The notes under the pieces are model-generated. The model was not told the DNA's origin, made no database searches, and was given only the letters and a program-made list of their open reading frames with translations. The position numbers and the translations under genes are program-made. A stretch of DNA of 64,000 nt from Acidobacteriota bacterium (GTDB lineage: Bacteria; Acidobacteriota; Terriglobia; 20CM-2-55-15), in contig JAJEEE010000064.1 in the NCBI GenBank assembly GCA_022821145.1, forward strand, positions 62,001 through 126,000, written 5' to 3'. Positions within the stretch are counted from its first letter, which is position 1. Every line of letters begins with the position of its first letter. Shown piece after piece: positions 42,740-50,805 of this stretch.

Positions 42740-43615
42740 CTATCTTACCCCGTGGGCCGCGACGGCGCGCGCCGACAATCCCGCGGCGTTCATCGACTCG
42801 CAAAGCGGCCGGAACTCGGGACGCGGCCCATCCCAACGCAACGCGTCCACGGAACGGAACGGCGCATCGTCGGTGCGCAGCGTGGCGAGGTCGCGAAACA
42901 ACAGGGCGTCGTCGTACCCCTCGGCCAGGGCCGCGGCCAGCCTGGCGGCCCCGCGGACGGTCAGATCCCAGGCATCGGCGTCGCGGGGAACGTTCTCGAG
43001 ATGCGCGTACCGGGCCAGTACGGTCGATGCCGACTTCGCCCCCCATCCGGGCAACCCCGGAAACCCGTCCGCGGCGTCGCCCACGAGGGCCAGCCAATCG
43101 GGAATCGACGCCGGCCCCACGCCGAACTTCTCCCGGACGCCGCCCTCGTTCCGCGCCTGACCCGTGCGGCGGTCGAGCTGCACCACGCGGTCCCCGGCGA
43201 CGCATTGGGCCAGGTCCTTGTCCGGCGAGCAGATCCAGACGCGCTCGACGCGAGCATCCTCGGCCGCCCGGGACGCCGCGGCCGCCAGGCCGTCGTCGGC
43301 CTCCAGCTCGATCATGGGCCAAACCGCGACCCCGAGCGCGACGAGCGCTTCTTCGAGCGGCTCGAACTGCGCGGCGAGGTCCGGCTCGATGCCGTCGCCC
43401 GTCTTGTAGCCCGCGTACATGTCGTTGCGGAAGGAGCGGATGACGTGGTCGGTGGCCACCCCGATGTGCGTCGCCCCGGACTCGATCATTCCGACGACGG
43501 CGCCCACGACGCCGCGCACGGCGCCGATCTCGCGGCCGAAGGCGTCCGTGGACGCGGGGACCGCGAAGTAGTGCCGGAACAGCTCGTAGGTTCCGTCGAT
43601 CAAGTGAACGTGCAT
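42740..43615 (-). CDS. 5'-3' exonuclease / flap-endonuclease-like protein
   Basis: A 291-residue protein. MHVHLIDGTYELFRHYFA is the PIN-like nuclease start, with the metal Asp at residue 7. SFRNDMYAGYKTGD matches the helical arch, ELEADDGLAAAASRAAED and WICSPDKDLAQCV carry acidic metal ligands, and VGDAADGFPGLPGWGAKSAS is the H3TH DNA-binding turn. It corresponds to the stand-alone 5'-nuclease domain of DNA polymerase I, smaller than full Pol I and like Xni/ExoIX. It cleaves flaps or 5' ends in repair. ATG 43615 has no Shine-Dalgarno; TATTAT lies 11 bp upstream. Confidence 0.87.
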   Translation of the reverse strand: MHVHLIDGTYELFRHYFAVPASTDAFGREIGAVRGVVGAVVGMIESGATHIGVATDHVIRSFRNDMYAGYKTGDGIEPDLAAQFEPLEEALVALGVAVWPMIELEADDGLAAAASRAAEDARVERVWICSPDKDLAQCVAGDRVVQLDRRTGQARNEGGVREKFGVGPASIPDWLALVGDAADGFPGLPGWGAKSASTVLARYAHLENVPRDADAWDLTVRGAARLAAALAEGYDDALLFRDLATLRTDDAPFRSVDALRWDGPRPEFRPLCESMNAAGLSARAVAAHGVR

Positions 43616-43625
43616 GATCCCGGCT

Positions 43626-43632
43626 GATAATA
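43626..43632. promoter_or_regulatory. overlapping divergent -10 elements
   Basis: GATAATA reads as GATAAT (43626-43631) toward proC and TATTAT (43627-43632) toward the exonuclease gene, so the two -10 boxes share five bases. Only 42 bp separate the start codons, so RNA polymerase should occupy one promoter at a time. Confidence 0.5.
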
Positions 43633-43657
43633 TAGGCCCCGGGAGGATCGGATACAG

Positions 43658-44470
43658 ATGCAACTCGCCGTGATCGGCCCGGGAACGATGGGATTGATGT
43701 CGGCGGCGCGCCTGGTCGAAACGGGCATGTGCGGGCCCGGCGACGTTCGTTTGAGCCGCGTGCGGCCGGAACGGCGGGCTCGGATCGAGTCGGTCCTGAC
43801 CGGCGCCCGGGCCATGGACGACAACGCGGCGGCCGTGGACGGCGCGGACCTGGTCATCGTGGCCGTCAAGCCCGGGCAATTCGCCGACGCATCGGCCAAC
43901 CTGGCCGAACGCCTGCGGCGTGACGCGCTCGTGGTTTCGGTCATGACCGCCGTCCGACTGGAGGTCATGACACGGAACCTCGGCGCGTCCAACCTCGTAC
44001 GCGCAAGCACCAACATCGGAATCGAATCCGGCGTCGCCACGACGTTCTGGATCGCTTCGCCCTCAACGAGCCGCGAGGGACGGAACCTCGCCCAGGCGGT
44101 CTTCGACGCCTGGGGAGACCGCTTCGAATGCGGCGACGAGGCGCTTCTGGACGCCGCGATGGTCGGCGTGGGTTCGGGTCCCGCACTGGTCCTCGAGTTC
44201 GCGCGCGCGATGAGCCGCGCCATGGAGACCCACGGGATGCCGCCCGCGCTGGCCGAACGGGGAATCCTCTCCTTGCTTCGCGGCACGGCCGAGCTGGTCG
44301 GCGGAAGCGACCGGCCGCCCGCGGACTTCCAGAAGTCGGTCGTCACGCCGGGAGGAATCACGGCCGAAGCCCTCCGTTCGATGTCCAACGACGGGTTTTC
44401 CGAAATCGTCGTCAACGCTTTCGGCAAGGCGATGGAAAGGACGGCCCGCCTGGCCGCGCCGCGCGCGTGA
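43658..44470 (+). CDS. proC: pyrroline-5-carboxylate reductase
   Basis: A 270-residue cytoplasmic enzyme for the last step of proline synthesis (pyrroline-5-carboxylate plus NAD(P)H to proline). The N-terminal Rossmann motif AVIGPGTMGLMSAARL, LVIVAVKPGQFADA, VRASTNIGIESGVATTFW and the signature KSVVTPGGITAEALRSM are present. Length is normal. The usual MPN-T near the middle reads STNIG, so it is a divergent branch. GGGAGG lies 11 bases before the ATG. It converges with oadB, 21 bp between stops. Confidence 0.9.
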   Translation: MQLAVIGPGTMGLMSAARLVETGMCGPGDVRLSRVRPERRARIESVLTGARAMDDNAAAVDGADLVIVAVKPGQFADASANLAERLRRDALVVSVMTAVRLEVMTRNLGASNLVRASTNIGIESGVATTFWIASPSTSREGRNLAQAVFDAWGDRFECGDEALLDAAMVGVGSGPALVLEFARAMSRAMETHGMPPALAERGILSLLRGTAELVGGSDRPPADFQKSVVTPGGITAEALRSMSNDGFSEIVVNAFGKAMERTARLAAPRA

Positions 44471-44491
44471 CGCCCGTCCCGCCCATCGGCG

Positions 44492-45634
44492 CTATCCCAG
44501 CAGCGACAGCAGGAAACCGGCCGCCACCGCGGAGCCGATGACGCCGGCCACGTTCGGCCCCATCGCGTGCATCAGCAGGTAGTTGTTCGGGTTGGACTCC
44601 AGGCCCACCTTGTTGACGACCCGGGCCGACATCGGAACGGCCGAAACGCCGGCGGCGCCGATGAGGGGATTGACCTGTCCCCCGCTCAACCGGTGCATGG
44701 CCTTCCCCATCAGCACGCCGGCCGCTGTGCCCACGGCGAACGCCACGAGCCCGATCGACAGGATGCCGATCGTCTCGGCGGTCAGGAAGCTCTCGGCCGC
44801 CAGCCTCGAGCCGACCGCCAGACCGAGCATGATCGTCACGATATTGATCAACTCGTTCTGGGCCGTCCGTGAAAGCCGTTCGACCACGCCCGCCTCTCGC
44901 AGCAGATTGCCGAACATCAGCATCCCGACCAGCGGCGACGCGGCGGGCAACAGCAGAACCACGAGGAAAAGCACTGTGAACGGGAACAGGATCCGTTCGG
45001 TCGTCGACACGGGACGCAGCTCTTCCATGGCGACCGCGCGTTCCTCGGCCGTCGTGAGCGCTCTCATGATCGGCGGTTGAATGATCGGAACCAGCGCCAT
45101 GTAGGAATACGCCGCAACCGCAATCGCGCCCAGGAGATCCGGACTCAACCGCGACGCCAGGAATATCGCCGTCGGGCCGTCGGCGCCCCCGATGATCCCG
45201 ATCGCGGCGGCGTCCCGAAGCGAGAACTCGATGGCCGGGACGAACGCGCTCATGGCCAGCGAACCGAGCAACGTCGAGAAGATCCCGAACTGCGCCGCCG
45301 CGCCGAGCACCAGCGTCTTCGGGTTGGCGATCAGTGCGCCGAAGTCGGTCAGCGCCCCGACCCCGAGGAAGATCAACAACGGAAACACGCCGCTCGTCAC
45401 GCCCACCGAATAGAAGTAGCCGAGAATCCCGTCGGCGCCGCCGATGTCGGCCACCGGGATGTTGCTCAGGATGGCGCCGAACCCGATCGGGATCAGCAGC
45501 AGCGGCTCGAACTGTTTGACGATGGCCAGGTAGATCAGCAAGCCCCCGATCAGCATCATGACGATCGGGCCGATCCCGTCGAAATTGGCCAGGCCCGTGG
45601 TTTCCCAGAGCCTCAGGAGTAGATCGGGCTGCAT
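44492..45634 (-). CDS. oadB: sodium-translocating decarboxylase beta subunit
   Basis: A 380-residue integral membrane protein with about nine helices. Hallmarks of OadB/GcdB/Mmd[41 protein letters not shown] (sodium-site Asp), [20 protein letters not shown] and [18 protein letters not shown]. It decarboxylates carboxybiotin and couples this to Na+ export. It starts 26 bp after the oadA stop on the same strand, with no good Shine-Dalgarno. The substrate is set by the alpha subunit. Confidence 0.94.
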   Translation of the reverse strand: MQPDLLLRLWETTGLANFDGIGPIVMMLIGGLLIYLAIVKQFEPLLLIPIGFGAILSNIPVADIGGADGILGYFYSVGVTSGVFPLLIFLGVGALTDFGALIANPKTLVLGAAAQFGIFSTLLGSLAMSAFVPAIEFSLRDAAAIGIIGGADGPTAIFLASRLSPDLLGAIAVAAYSYMALVPIIQPPIMRALTTAEERAVAMEELRPVSTTERILFPFTVLFLVVLLLPAASPLVGMLMFGNLLREAGVVERLSRTAQNELINIVTIMLGLAVGSRLAAESFLTAETIGILSIGLVAFAVGTAAGVLMGKAMHRLSGGQVNPLIGAAGVSAVPMSARVVNKVGLESNPNNYLLMHAMGPNVAGVIGSAVAAGFLLSLLG

Positions 45635-45660
45635 GCGGTGCGGTCTGCGGGTCGAGGAGT

Positions 45661-47442
45661 CTACGCGATGTAAAGCAGAGGTTGACCCTTGCGAACCTGA
45701 CTCTGTTCCTCGACGGCGACGGAAACGATGCGGCCGGCGCGGGGAGCGCTGACGTTGGTTTCCATCTTCATCGCCTCCAGCACGAGAACGACGTCCCCGA
45801 CGGACACGACCTGTCCTGGGCGCGCCTCGACGCGGCGCACCGTCCCGGAGAGCGGCGACTCCAGCGGCTCGCCGGAACCGTTGGGCGCGGTCGGAGCCGC
45901 GGGGGCCGGCCGCACGGAGTCGACGGCCCCCTCGGGGTTGACCTCGACGTCGTACGAGGTTCCGTTCACGTGGACCCGATACCGTGCCGGCCCCGACTCG
46001 GCGACGGTGGGAGCGGCCGGAACGGGCCGCGCCGTGTCCGTGTCCGCCGCGTCGTCCCAGGGCGGCGGCTCGAACGCCGCCGCGTTGTGCCGGTTCATCA
46101 GGAACTTGCGACCGACCTCGGGAAACAACGCGTAGGTCAACACGTCCTCGGTCGGATCGTCGGAACGCGGGAACCCTTCCTCCCGCTCCAGCCGGTCGAC
46201 GTCCGCCGTCAGCTTCCCCATCTCCGGCCCGATCAGGTCGGCCGGCCGGCACGTCACGGGATCGTCCCCGTTCAGCGCCTGCTTCCGCAGGTCGGCGTTG
46301 ACCGGCGCGGGCGTGGCGCCGTACTCGCCGCGAAGCACCCCGGCCGTCTCCTTGGTGATCGTCTTGTAACGCTGACCGCTGAGCACGTTGACGATCGACT
46401 GCGTCCCGACGATCTGGGACGTGGGCGTGACCAGCGGAATGAAACCGAGATCCTCGCGCACGCCGGGCATTTCATGGAGGACTTCGTCGAACCGGTCCAC
46501 GGCGTCCTGTTCCCGAAGCTGGTTCTCCATGTTGGTCAGCATGCCGCCGGGAACCTGGGCCGACAGGATCCTGGAGTCGACGCCGCGCAGCGACCCTTCG
46601 AACTTGGCGTACTTCTTGCGCACGCGGCGGAAGTAGGCCGCGATCTCCTCGAGCAGGCCGAGGTCCAGGCCCGTTTCCGTCTCCCGGCCCTCGAGGATCG
46701 CCACCACCGACTCGGTCGCCGAGTGGCCGTAGGTGTGGCTCATCGACGAGATCGCCCCGTCGGCCATGTCCAGGCCGGCCTCGACGGCCTTCACGGTGGC
46801 GGCCGTGCTCATGCCCGTGGTCGCGTGGGAGTGCAGCGCGATCGGCGTCGACAGGGTCTCCTTGAGCCGCGACACCATCTCCTCGGCCACGTAGGGCTTG
46901 AGCAGCCCCGCCATGTCCTTGACGCACACCGATTGACACCCCATGTCTTCCAGACGCTTCCCGAAATCGATCCAGGTGTCCATCGTATGAACGGGACTCA
47001 TCGTGTAGGAAATGGCGCCCTGGGCGTGCTTTCCGACCTTGAGCGTGGCCCGCACGGCCGCCTCGACGTTCCGCGCATCGTTCATCGCGTCGAAGATCCG
47101 GAACACGTCCATGCCGTTCTCGGCGGCCTTCTCCACGAACGCGTCCACCACGTCGTCCGCATAGTGCCGGTATCCGAGCAGGTTCTGTCCACGCAACAGC
47201 ATCTGCGTCTGCGTGTTCGGCAAGGCCCGCCGGAACTGCCGCAGCCGCTCCCAGGGATCCTCTCCGAGGAAACGGATACACGCGTCGAACGTCGCGCCGC
47301 CCCAGACTTCCACCGACCAGTACCCGACCTTGTCGATCTTCTCGCAAATCGGAAGCATGTCCTCCATGCGGAATCGCGTTGCGAGCAAAGACTGGTGGGA
47401 ATCGCGAAGAACCAGCTCGGTCATGGCGAGGCGTTTCTTCAT
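45661..47442 (-). CDS. oadA: oxaloacetate decarboxylase alpha subunit / pyruvate carboxylase subunit B
   Basis: A 593-residue protein. The carboxyltransferase domain has [51 protein letters not shown] and SHATTGMS with metal His/Asp residues. A Pro/Ala-rich linker (about 480-520) leads to the biotinyl domain with Lys559 in EAMKMET. It transfers the carboxyl of oxaloacetate to biotin, which OadB decarboxylates with Na+ export. The ATG overlaps the oadG stop (ATGA), showing coupling. Gene order G-A-B and the presence of OadB favour a sodium pump over pyruvate carboxylase. Confidence 0.94.
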   Translation of the reverse strand: MKKRLAMTELVLRDSHQSLLATRFRMEDMLPICEKIDKVGYWSVEVWGGATFDACIRFLGEDPWERLRQFRRALPNTQTQMLLRGQNLLGYRHYADDVVDAFVEKAAENGMDVFRIFDAMNDARNVEAAVRATLKVGKHAQGAISYTMSPVHTMDTWIDFGKRLEDMGCQSVCVKDMAGLLKPYVAEEMVSRLKETLSTPIALHSHATTGMSTAATVKAVEAGLDMADGAISSMSHTYGHSATESVVAILEGRETETGLDLGLLEEIAAYFRRVRKKYAKFEGSLRGVDSRILSAQVPGGMLTNMENQLREQDAVDRFDEVLHEMPGVREDLGFIPLVTPTSQIVGTQSIVNVLSGQRYKTITKETAGVLRGEYGATPAPVNADLRKQALNGDDPVTCRPADLIGPEMGKLTADVDRLEREEGFPRSDDPTEDVLTYALFPEVGRKFLMNRHNAAAFEPPPWDDAADTDTARPVPAAPTVAESGPARYRVHVNGTSYDVEVNPEGAVDSVRPAPAAPTAPNGSGEPLESPLSGTVRRVEARPGQVVSVGDVVLVLEAMKMETNVSAPRAGRIVSVAVEEQSQVRKGQPLLYIA

Positions 47443-47684
47443 GGTCGTTGACGAACGCCCTTGCGGTAGGCGGTGACGGCGGCGGTGACGGCGGCCACGA
47501 GCTCGGTATCGGCGCCGTCGACACCGGCCGGTCCGGGCGCGCTCGCGGCCAACGGGGGGCCGCCGACCGCATGCGCCAAACGCGACATGCCCTGAACCGC
47601 CAGGACCAGGAGCGCGAGTAGCGCGAACACCACGCCCATTCCCGTCACCATCAGACCGAAACCCTCGCCGAATACTCCGCCCAA
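47439..47684 (-). CDS. oadG: sodium-translocating decarboxylase gamma subunit (OadG-like)
   Basis: An 81-residue single-helix protein: [20 protein letters not shown] is the conserved OadG membrane segment, followed by a Pro/Ala linker and a C-terminal helix ([15 protein letters not shown]). It stabilises the alpha-beta complex. TTG 47684 is chosen because GGGAGG lies nine bases upstream and it begins at the helix; longer frames reach non-homologous sequence. The stop overlaps the oadA ATG. Confidence 0.82.
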   Translation of the reverse strand: MGGVFGEGFGLMVTGMGVVFALLALLVLAVQGMSRLAHAVGGPPLAASAPGPAGVDGADTELVAAVTAAVTAYRKGVRQRP

Positions 47685-47728
47685 GGCGGCACGCCTCCCT
47701 CGATGCCAGCGTTCATGGCCCGAAATTC

Positions 47729-47741
47729 GTGATTTTATCAC
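47729..47741. promoter_or_regulatory. palindrome with -10 element upstream of oadGAB
   Basis: GTGAT-TTT-ATCAC is a perfect dyad. On the minus strand it contains TAAAAT (47732-47737), about 48 bp before the oadG start. A dyad over the -10 suggests an operator; no -35 was recognised. Confidence 0.5.
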
Positions 47742-47777
47742 ACGCCATGGGCCGGATCGGCCCACGCGCCGACGCCG

Positions 47778-50693
47778 TCAGAACGTCAAGCGCACGCCGA
47801 GTTGCGCCTGAAAAGGCGCCAGCACCGCGCGCCCGAACCCGAACGTGGACGACCGGCCGTTGCCGTTGAAGTTGACGACGTTGGCCGTGTTGAACAGGTT
47901 GAACATCTCCCAGAGCACCTCGACGTTCCGCGTCTCGCCGATGACGAACCGCTTGCTCAGACGGAGGTCCGTGTTGAAGTACGACGCGCCCCGCATGGAA
48001 TGGACGCCCACGCCCGGTTCCCGGTCGTTGCGGACGCCGTCGCCGTTGGCGTCGGTGCCCGTCGTGGGGTCGAACGGCGGCGCGCTGTTGGCTGTCACGA
48101 TCGCCGCCGCGTTCACGCCGTACCCCAGCGTGTAGACGACGTTGGCCGTGAACCGGTGACGCACGTCGTTCTCGGTGGGGCCGTAGTGGACCTTTCCGAA
48201 TATGTCGTACGGGTCGGCCGGCGCCACGCCGATGATGATCGGGAACCCGCCCCGGTTGTATTCCTTGGCCGAGCCGACCGTGTATCCCAACAGGAAGCTG
48301 AAGTTGCCGGAGAACCGGCGGGTGAGGCGGAGCGTGAGCGCGTCGACGTTGATCCGGTTGCTGTGGTCGTTGGACAGGATCATCCGGAAACAGGCCGGGA
48401 ACCCTGCGGCTGCGAGATCGCCGGCGAACGGGCAGGCGCCGTCGGGAAACGGCGCGTTCACGTTGCGCCGCATCAGGAAGTGGCGCCCCATGATGCGCGT
48501 GTAGTCGGCAGTGAAGGACAGTTCCCGACCAAGCTCCTGGTCGAAGGCCAGGTTCACCTGCTGCGTGTACGGGGTGTTCGCATGCGGGCTGGGAACCGTG
48601 GAGCTGCCGATCGCGTCAGGCGGAAAGGCGCTCGCGTCCGGCACCTCCGGAAAGAAATCGGGGTTTCGAACCTCGATGGTCTGAATGTTCAGACCGTTAT
48701 AGCTGTTCACAGCTCCCCGCATGACCAGAGTCGGAACGCGATCGTGGTAGATGCCGTAACCGGCCCTCAGCGCCGACGTGCCGTTGCCGGCGATATCCCA
48801 GGCGAAACCGATGCGCGGCGACAGGTCGAGCGTATCGGTGGGAACGGGACGCCACGGCTGGACGCCCAGACGGCCGGCCGACCCCAGCGCGACGTTCAAC
48901 CAGACATCCTCGGGCCGGTCCCGCGAAAAGCCCGGCTGCTCGAACGCGTCCGGGCCGTCGAAGTCGCCTTCCAGGACACGGAGGTCGTAACGCAACCCCA
49001 GGTTGATCGTGAAGTTCGGACGGATCCTCCACGCGTCGTTGAGGAACAACGCGTACATGTCCATGTCCCGCCGGACCCGCGTGAAAACGGGATCCAGGCT
49101 CTCCCCTCGCTGGAACTGCAGGTTGACGCCGGCGGTGTATTCGACGGGAGCGAACGGCGCCACGTCGGTCTCGAATATGTACTGACCGTTGAAATCCTCG
49201 TTCGTGTCGTTTCCAGCGACGATGTCGTTCATCTCGCCGCCCCAGACCAGACTGTGCCGGCTGAACTCGTGGCTCATGGAGTTGGAGACGATCCAGCTCT
49301 TCTGGCCCCGGCTTTGAGGCGCCGCGCTGCCGTCGGTTCCGATGCTGACCGAGGGGAAGATCAACCCGGGCAGAAAGGACTCGCCGTGACGCAGACTGCG
49401 CACGATGCGCTGGTTGGACCGGTTGACGCGAAACTCGTTGACGGTCCGGGAACCGATCGTGCTGGTCAGGCTCGCGGTGGCGAAGTAGGAATTGTTGAGG
49501 TCGTCGAATCCGCGGTCGGCGGCGTCGGAGCCGCCGATGTCCTTGTTCAGGTCGTTGTCGTCATCGTACATGTAGGTGACGTCCAACGTGTTCCGCCCGT
49601 CCAGAGCGAAGGTGAACTTGCCGATCGCGTTGACCTGCTCGCGCGTGGTCGGCACACTCGAGCGTGTGTCGTAGCCCATGCCGAGGCCGTCGACGAACGC
49701 CTTGACCGACGCGGGAATCGTCACCTCGGAGCTCGCCTCGCGCGTCCGGCGCTCCACCGAAACGAAGTAGAACGCGCGGTCTGTCGAGAACGGCCCTCCC
49801 AACGTGGCGCCGTACTGTTGGGACTTGAACGGGGTCACGCTCGACGATTGGACCGGCTCCCCTCTCATCATCCGGAAGTTGGGTTTGTCGAACGAATCGT
49901 CCCGCAGAAAGTAGAACGCGCTGCCGTGCACCTCGTTCCCGCCCGACTTGAGAACGACGTTGACGGCGCCGGCGCCGCTGCGGCCGAACTCGGCGGAATA
50001 GCCCGACGTCAGCACCTGGAACTCCTGAATCGCCTCCTGCCCGACCGGCGTCCGCGTGCTGCGCGATATGTTGGTGCCCCCGCCGATGACCTCGTCGTTG
50101 AAGTCCACGCCCTCCAGCCAGATGGCTTTGTGCGATTCGTCCATTCCGAAGAAGCTGATCGAATCCGTCCCCACCGAGTTGCGCGCCGAGCTCTGGTCGA
50201 GAACGACGCCCGGCGCCAGAAGCGCAAGATCCATGAAGTCGCGCTTCTTCAGGGGAAGGTCCTGGACGAGCCGGTTCCCGACGAGCGTTTCCATCACGTT
50301 ACGCGTCGTCTGAACCAGCGGCGGGGCGGCGTCGACCGTGACGGACTGGGCGGCGGCTCCGACCGGCAGCTCGAAGTCGATCTTCACTTCCCCCTGGATG
50401 GGCAGCACGATCCCCGGACGGTCGACGGCGCTGAAGCCGTCCATCTCCACCCGGGCGTCGTAAGTCGCGGGGACGAGTCCGGCGATCCTGTAGCCACCGG
50501 CGGCCCCGGTCACGGTCTCGCGCACGAAGCCCGTGCTCACGTTGGTCACGGTGACCGTCGCTCCCGGAACGACGGCTCCGGTCGGATCGGTGACCACGCC
50601 GAGCATGGACCCCGTCGTGGTCTGAGCTGAAACTGCGGCAACGCCGATCGCGATCGCGCCCGCGACGCTCGCGCATCTGAAAAGAGAACGCAT
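47778..50693 (-). CDS. Oar-like TonB-dependent receptor with carboxypeptidase regulatory-like domain
   Basis: A 971-residue outer-membrane protein. A signal peptide (about 1-23) leads to the regulatory-like domain (SMLGVVTDPTGAVVPGATVT), the plug (VQDLPLKKRDFMDLALLAPG, AIQEFQVLTSGYSAEFGRSG, GAVNVVLKSGGNEVHGSAFY) and a long barrel ending LGVRLTF. This architecture, with the AEFGRSGAGAVNVV motif, is the expanded acidobacterial receptor group. Ligands for the group are unknown. GGGAG lies five bases before the ATG. A Cys pair in GACPFAGDLAAAGFPAC may form an extracellular disulphide. Confidence 0.94.
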   Translation of the reverse strand: MRSLFRCASVAGAIAIGVAAVSAQTTTGSMLGVVTDPTGAVVPGATVTVTNVSTGFVRETVTGAAGGYRIAGLVPATYDARVEMDGFSAVDRPGIVLPIQGEVKIDFELPVGAAAQSVTVDAAPPLVQTTRNVMETLVGNRLVQDLPLKKRDFMDLALLAPGVVLDQSSARNSVGTDSISFFGMDESHKAIWLEGVDFNDEVIGGGTNISRSTRTPVGQEAIQEFQVLTSGYSAEFGRSGAGAVNVVLKSGGNEVHGSAFYFLRDDSFDKPNFRMMRGEPVQSSSVTPFKSQQYGATLGGPFSTDRAFYFVSVERRTREASSEVTIPASVKAFVDGLGMGYDTRSSVPTTREQVNAIGKFTFALDGRNTLDVTYMYDDDNDLNKDIGGSDAADRGFDDLNNSYFATASLTSTIGSRTVNEFRVNRSNQRIVRSLRHGESFLPGLIFPSVSIGTDGSAAPQSRGQKSWIVSNSMSHEFSRHSLVWGGEMNDIVAGNDTNEDFNGQYIFETDVAPFAPVEYTAGVNLQFQRGESLDPVFTRVRRDMDMYALFLNDAWRIRPNFTINLGLRYDLRVLEGDFDGPDAFEQPGFSRDRPEDVWLNVALGSAGRLGVQPWRPVPTDTLDLSPRIGFAWDIAGNGTSALRAGYGIYHDRVPTLVMRGAVNSYNGLNIQTIEVRNPDFFPEVPDASAFPPDAIGSSTVPSPHANTPYTQQVNLAFDQELGRELSFTADYTRIMGRHFLMRRNVNAPFPDGACPFAGDLAAAGFPACFRMILSNDHSNRINVDALTLRLTRRFSGNFSFLLGYTVGSAKEYNRGGFPIIIGVAPADPYDIFGKVHYGPTENDVRHRFTANVVYTLGYGVNAAAIVTANSAPPFDPTTGTDANGDGVRNDREPGVGVHSMRGASYFNTDLRLSKRFVIGETRNVEVLWEMFNLFNTANVVNFNGNGRSSTFGFGRAVLAPFQAQLGVRLTF

Positions 50694-50805
50694 TGCGACT
50701 CCCTACTGATCAAGATTTCCGATTCGCGCCAAGACAAGAGAAGGTTAGTGGGAGCGGGGTCCGCGGGTCAACCGGCCGAGCGGCGGCCGTGAACCGCCGC
50801 GCCGG

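Noticed and set aside
47802-50630. A 942-codon plus-strand frame over the 47.8-50.7 kb TonB receptor
   Set aside because: Low-complexity Val/Arg/Asp-rich shadow without domains or ribosome-binding site.
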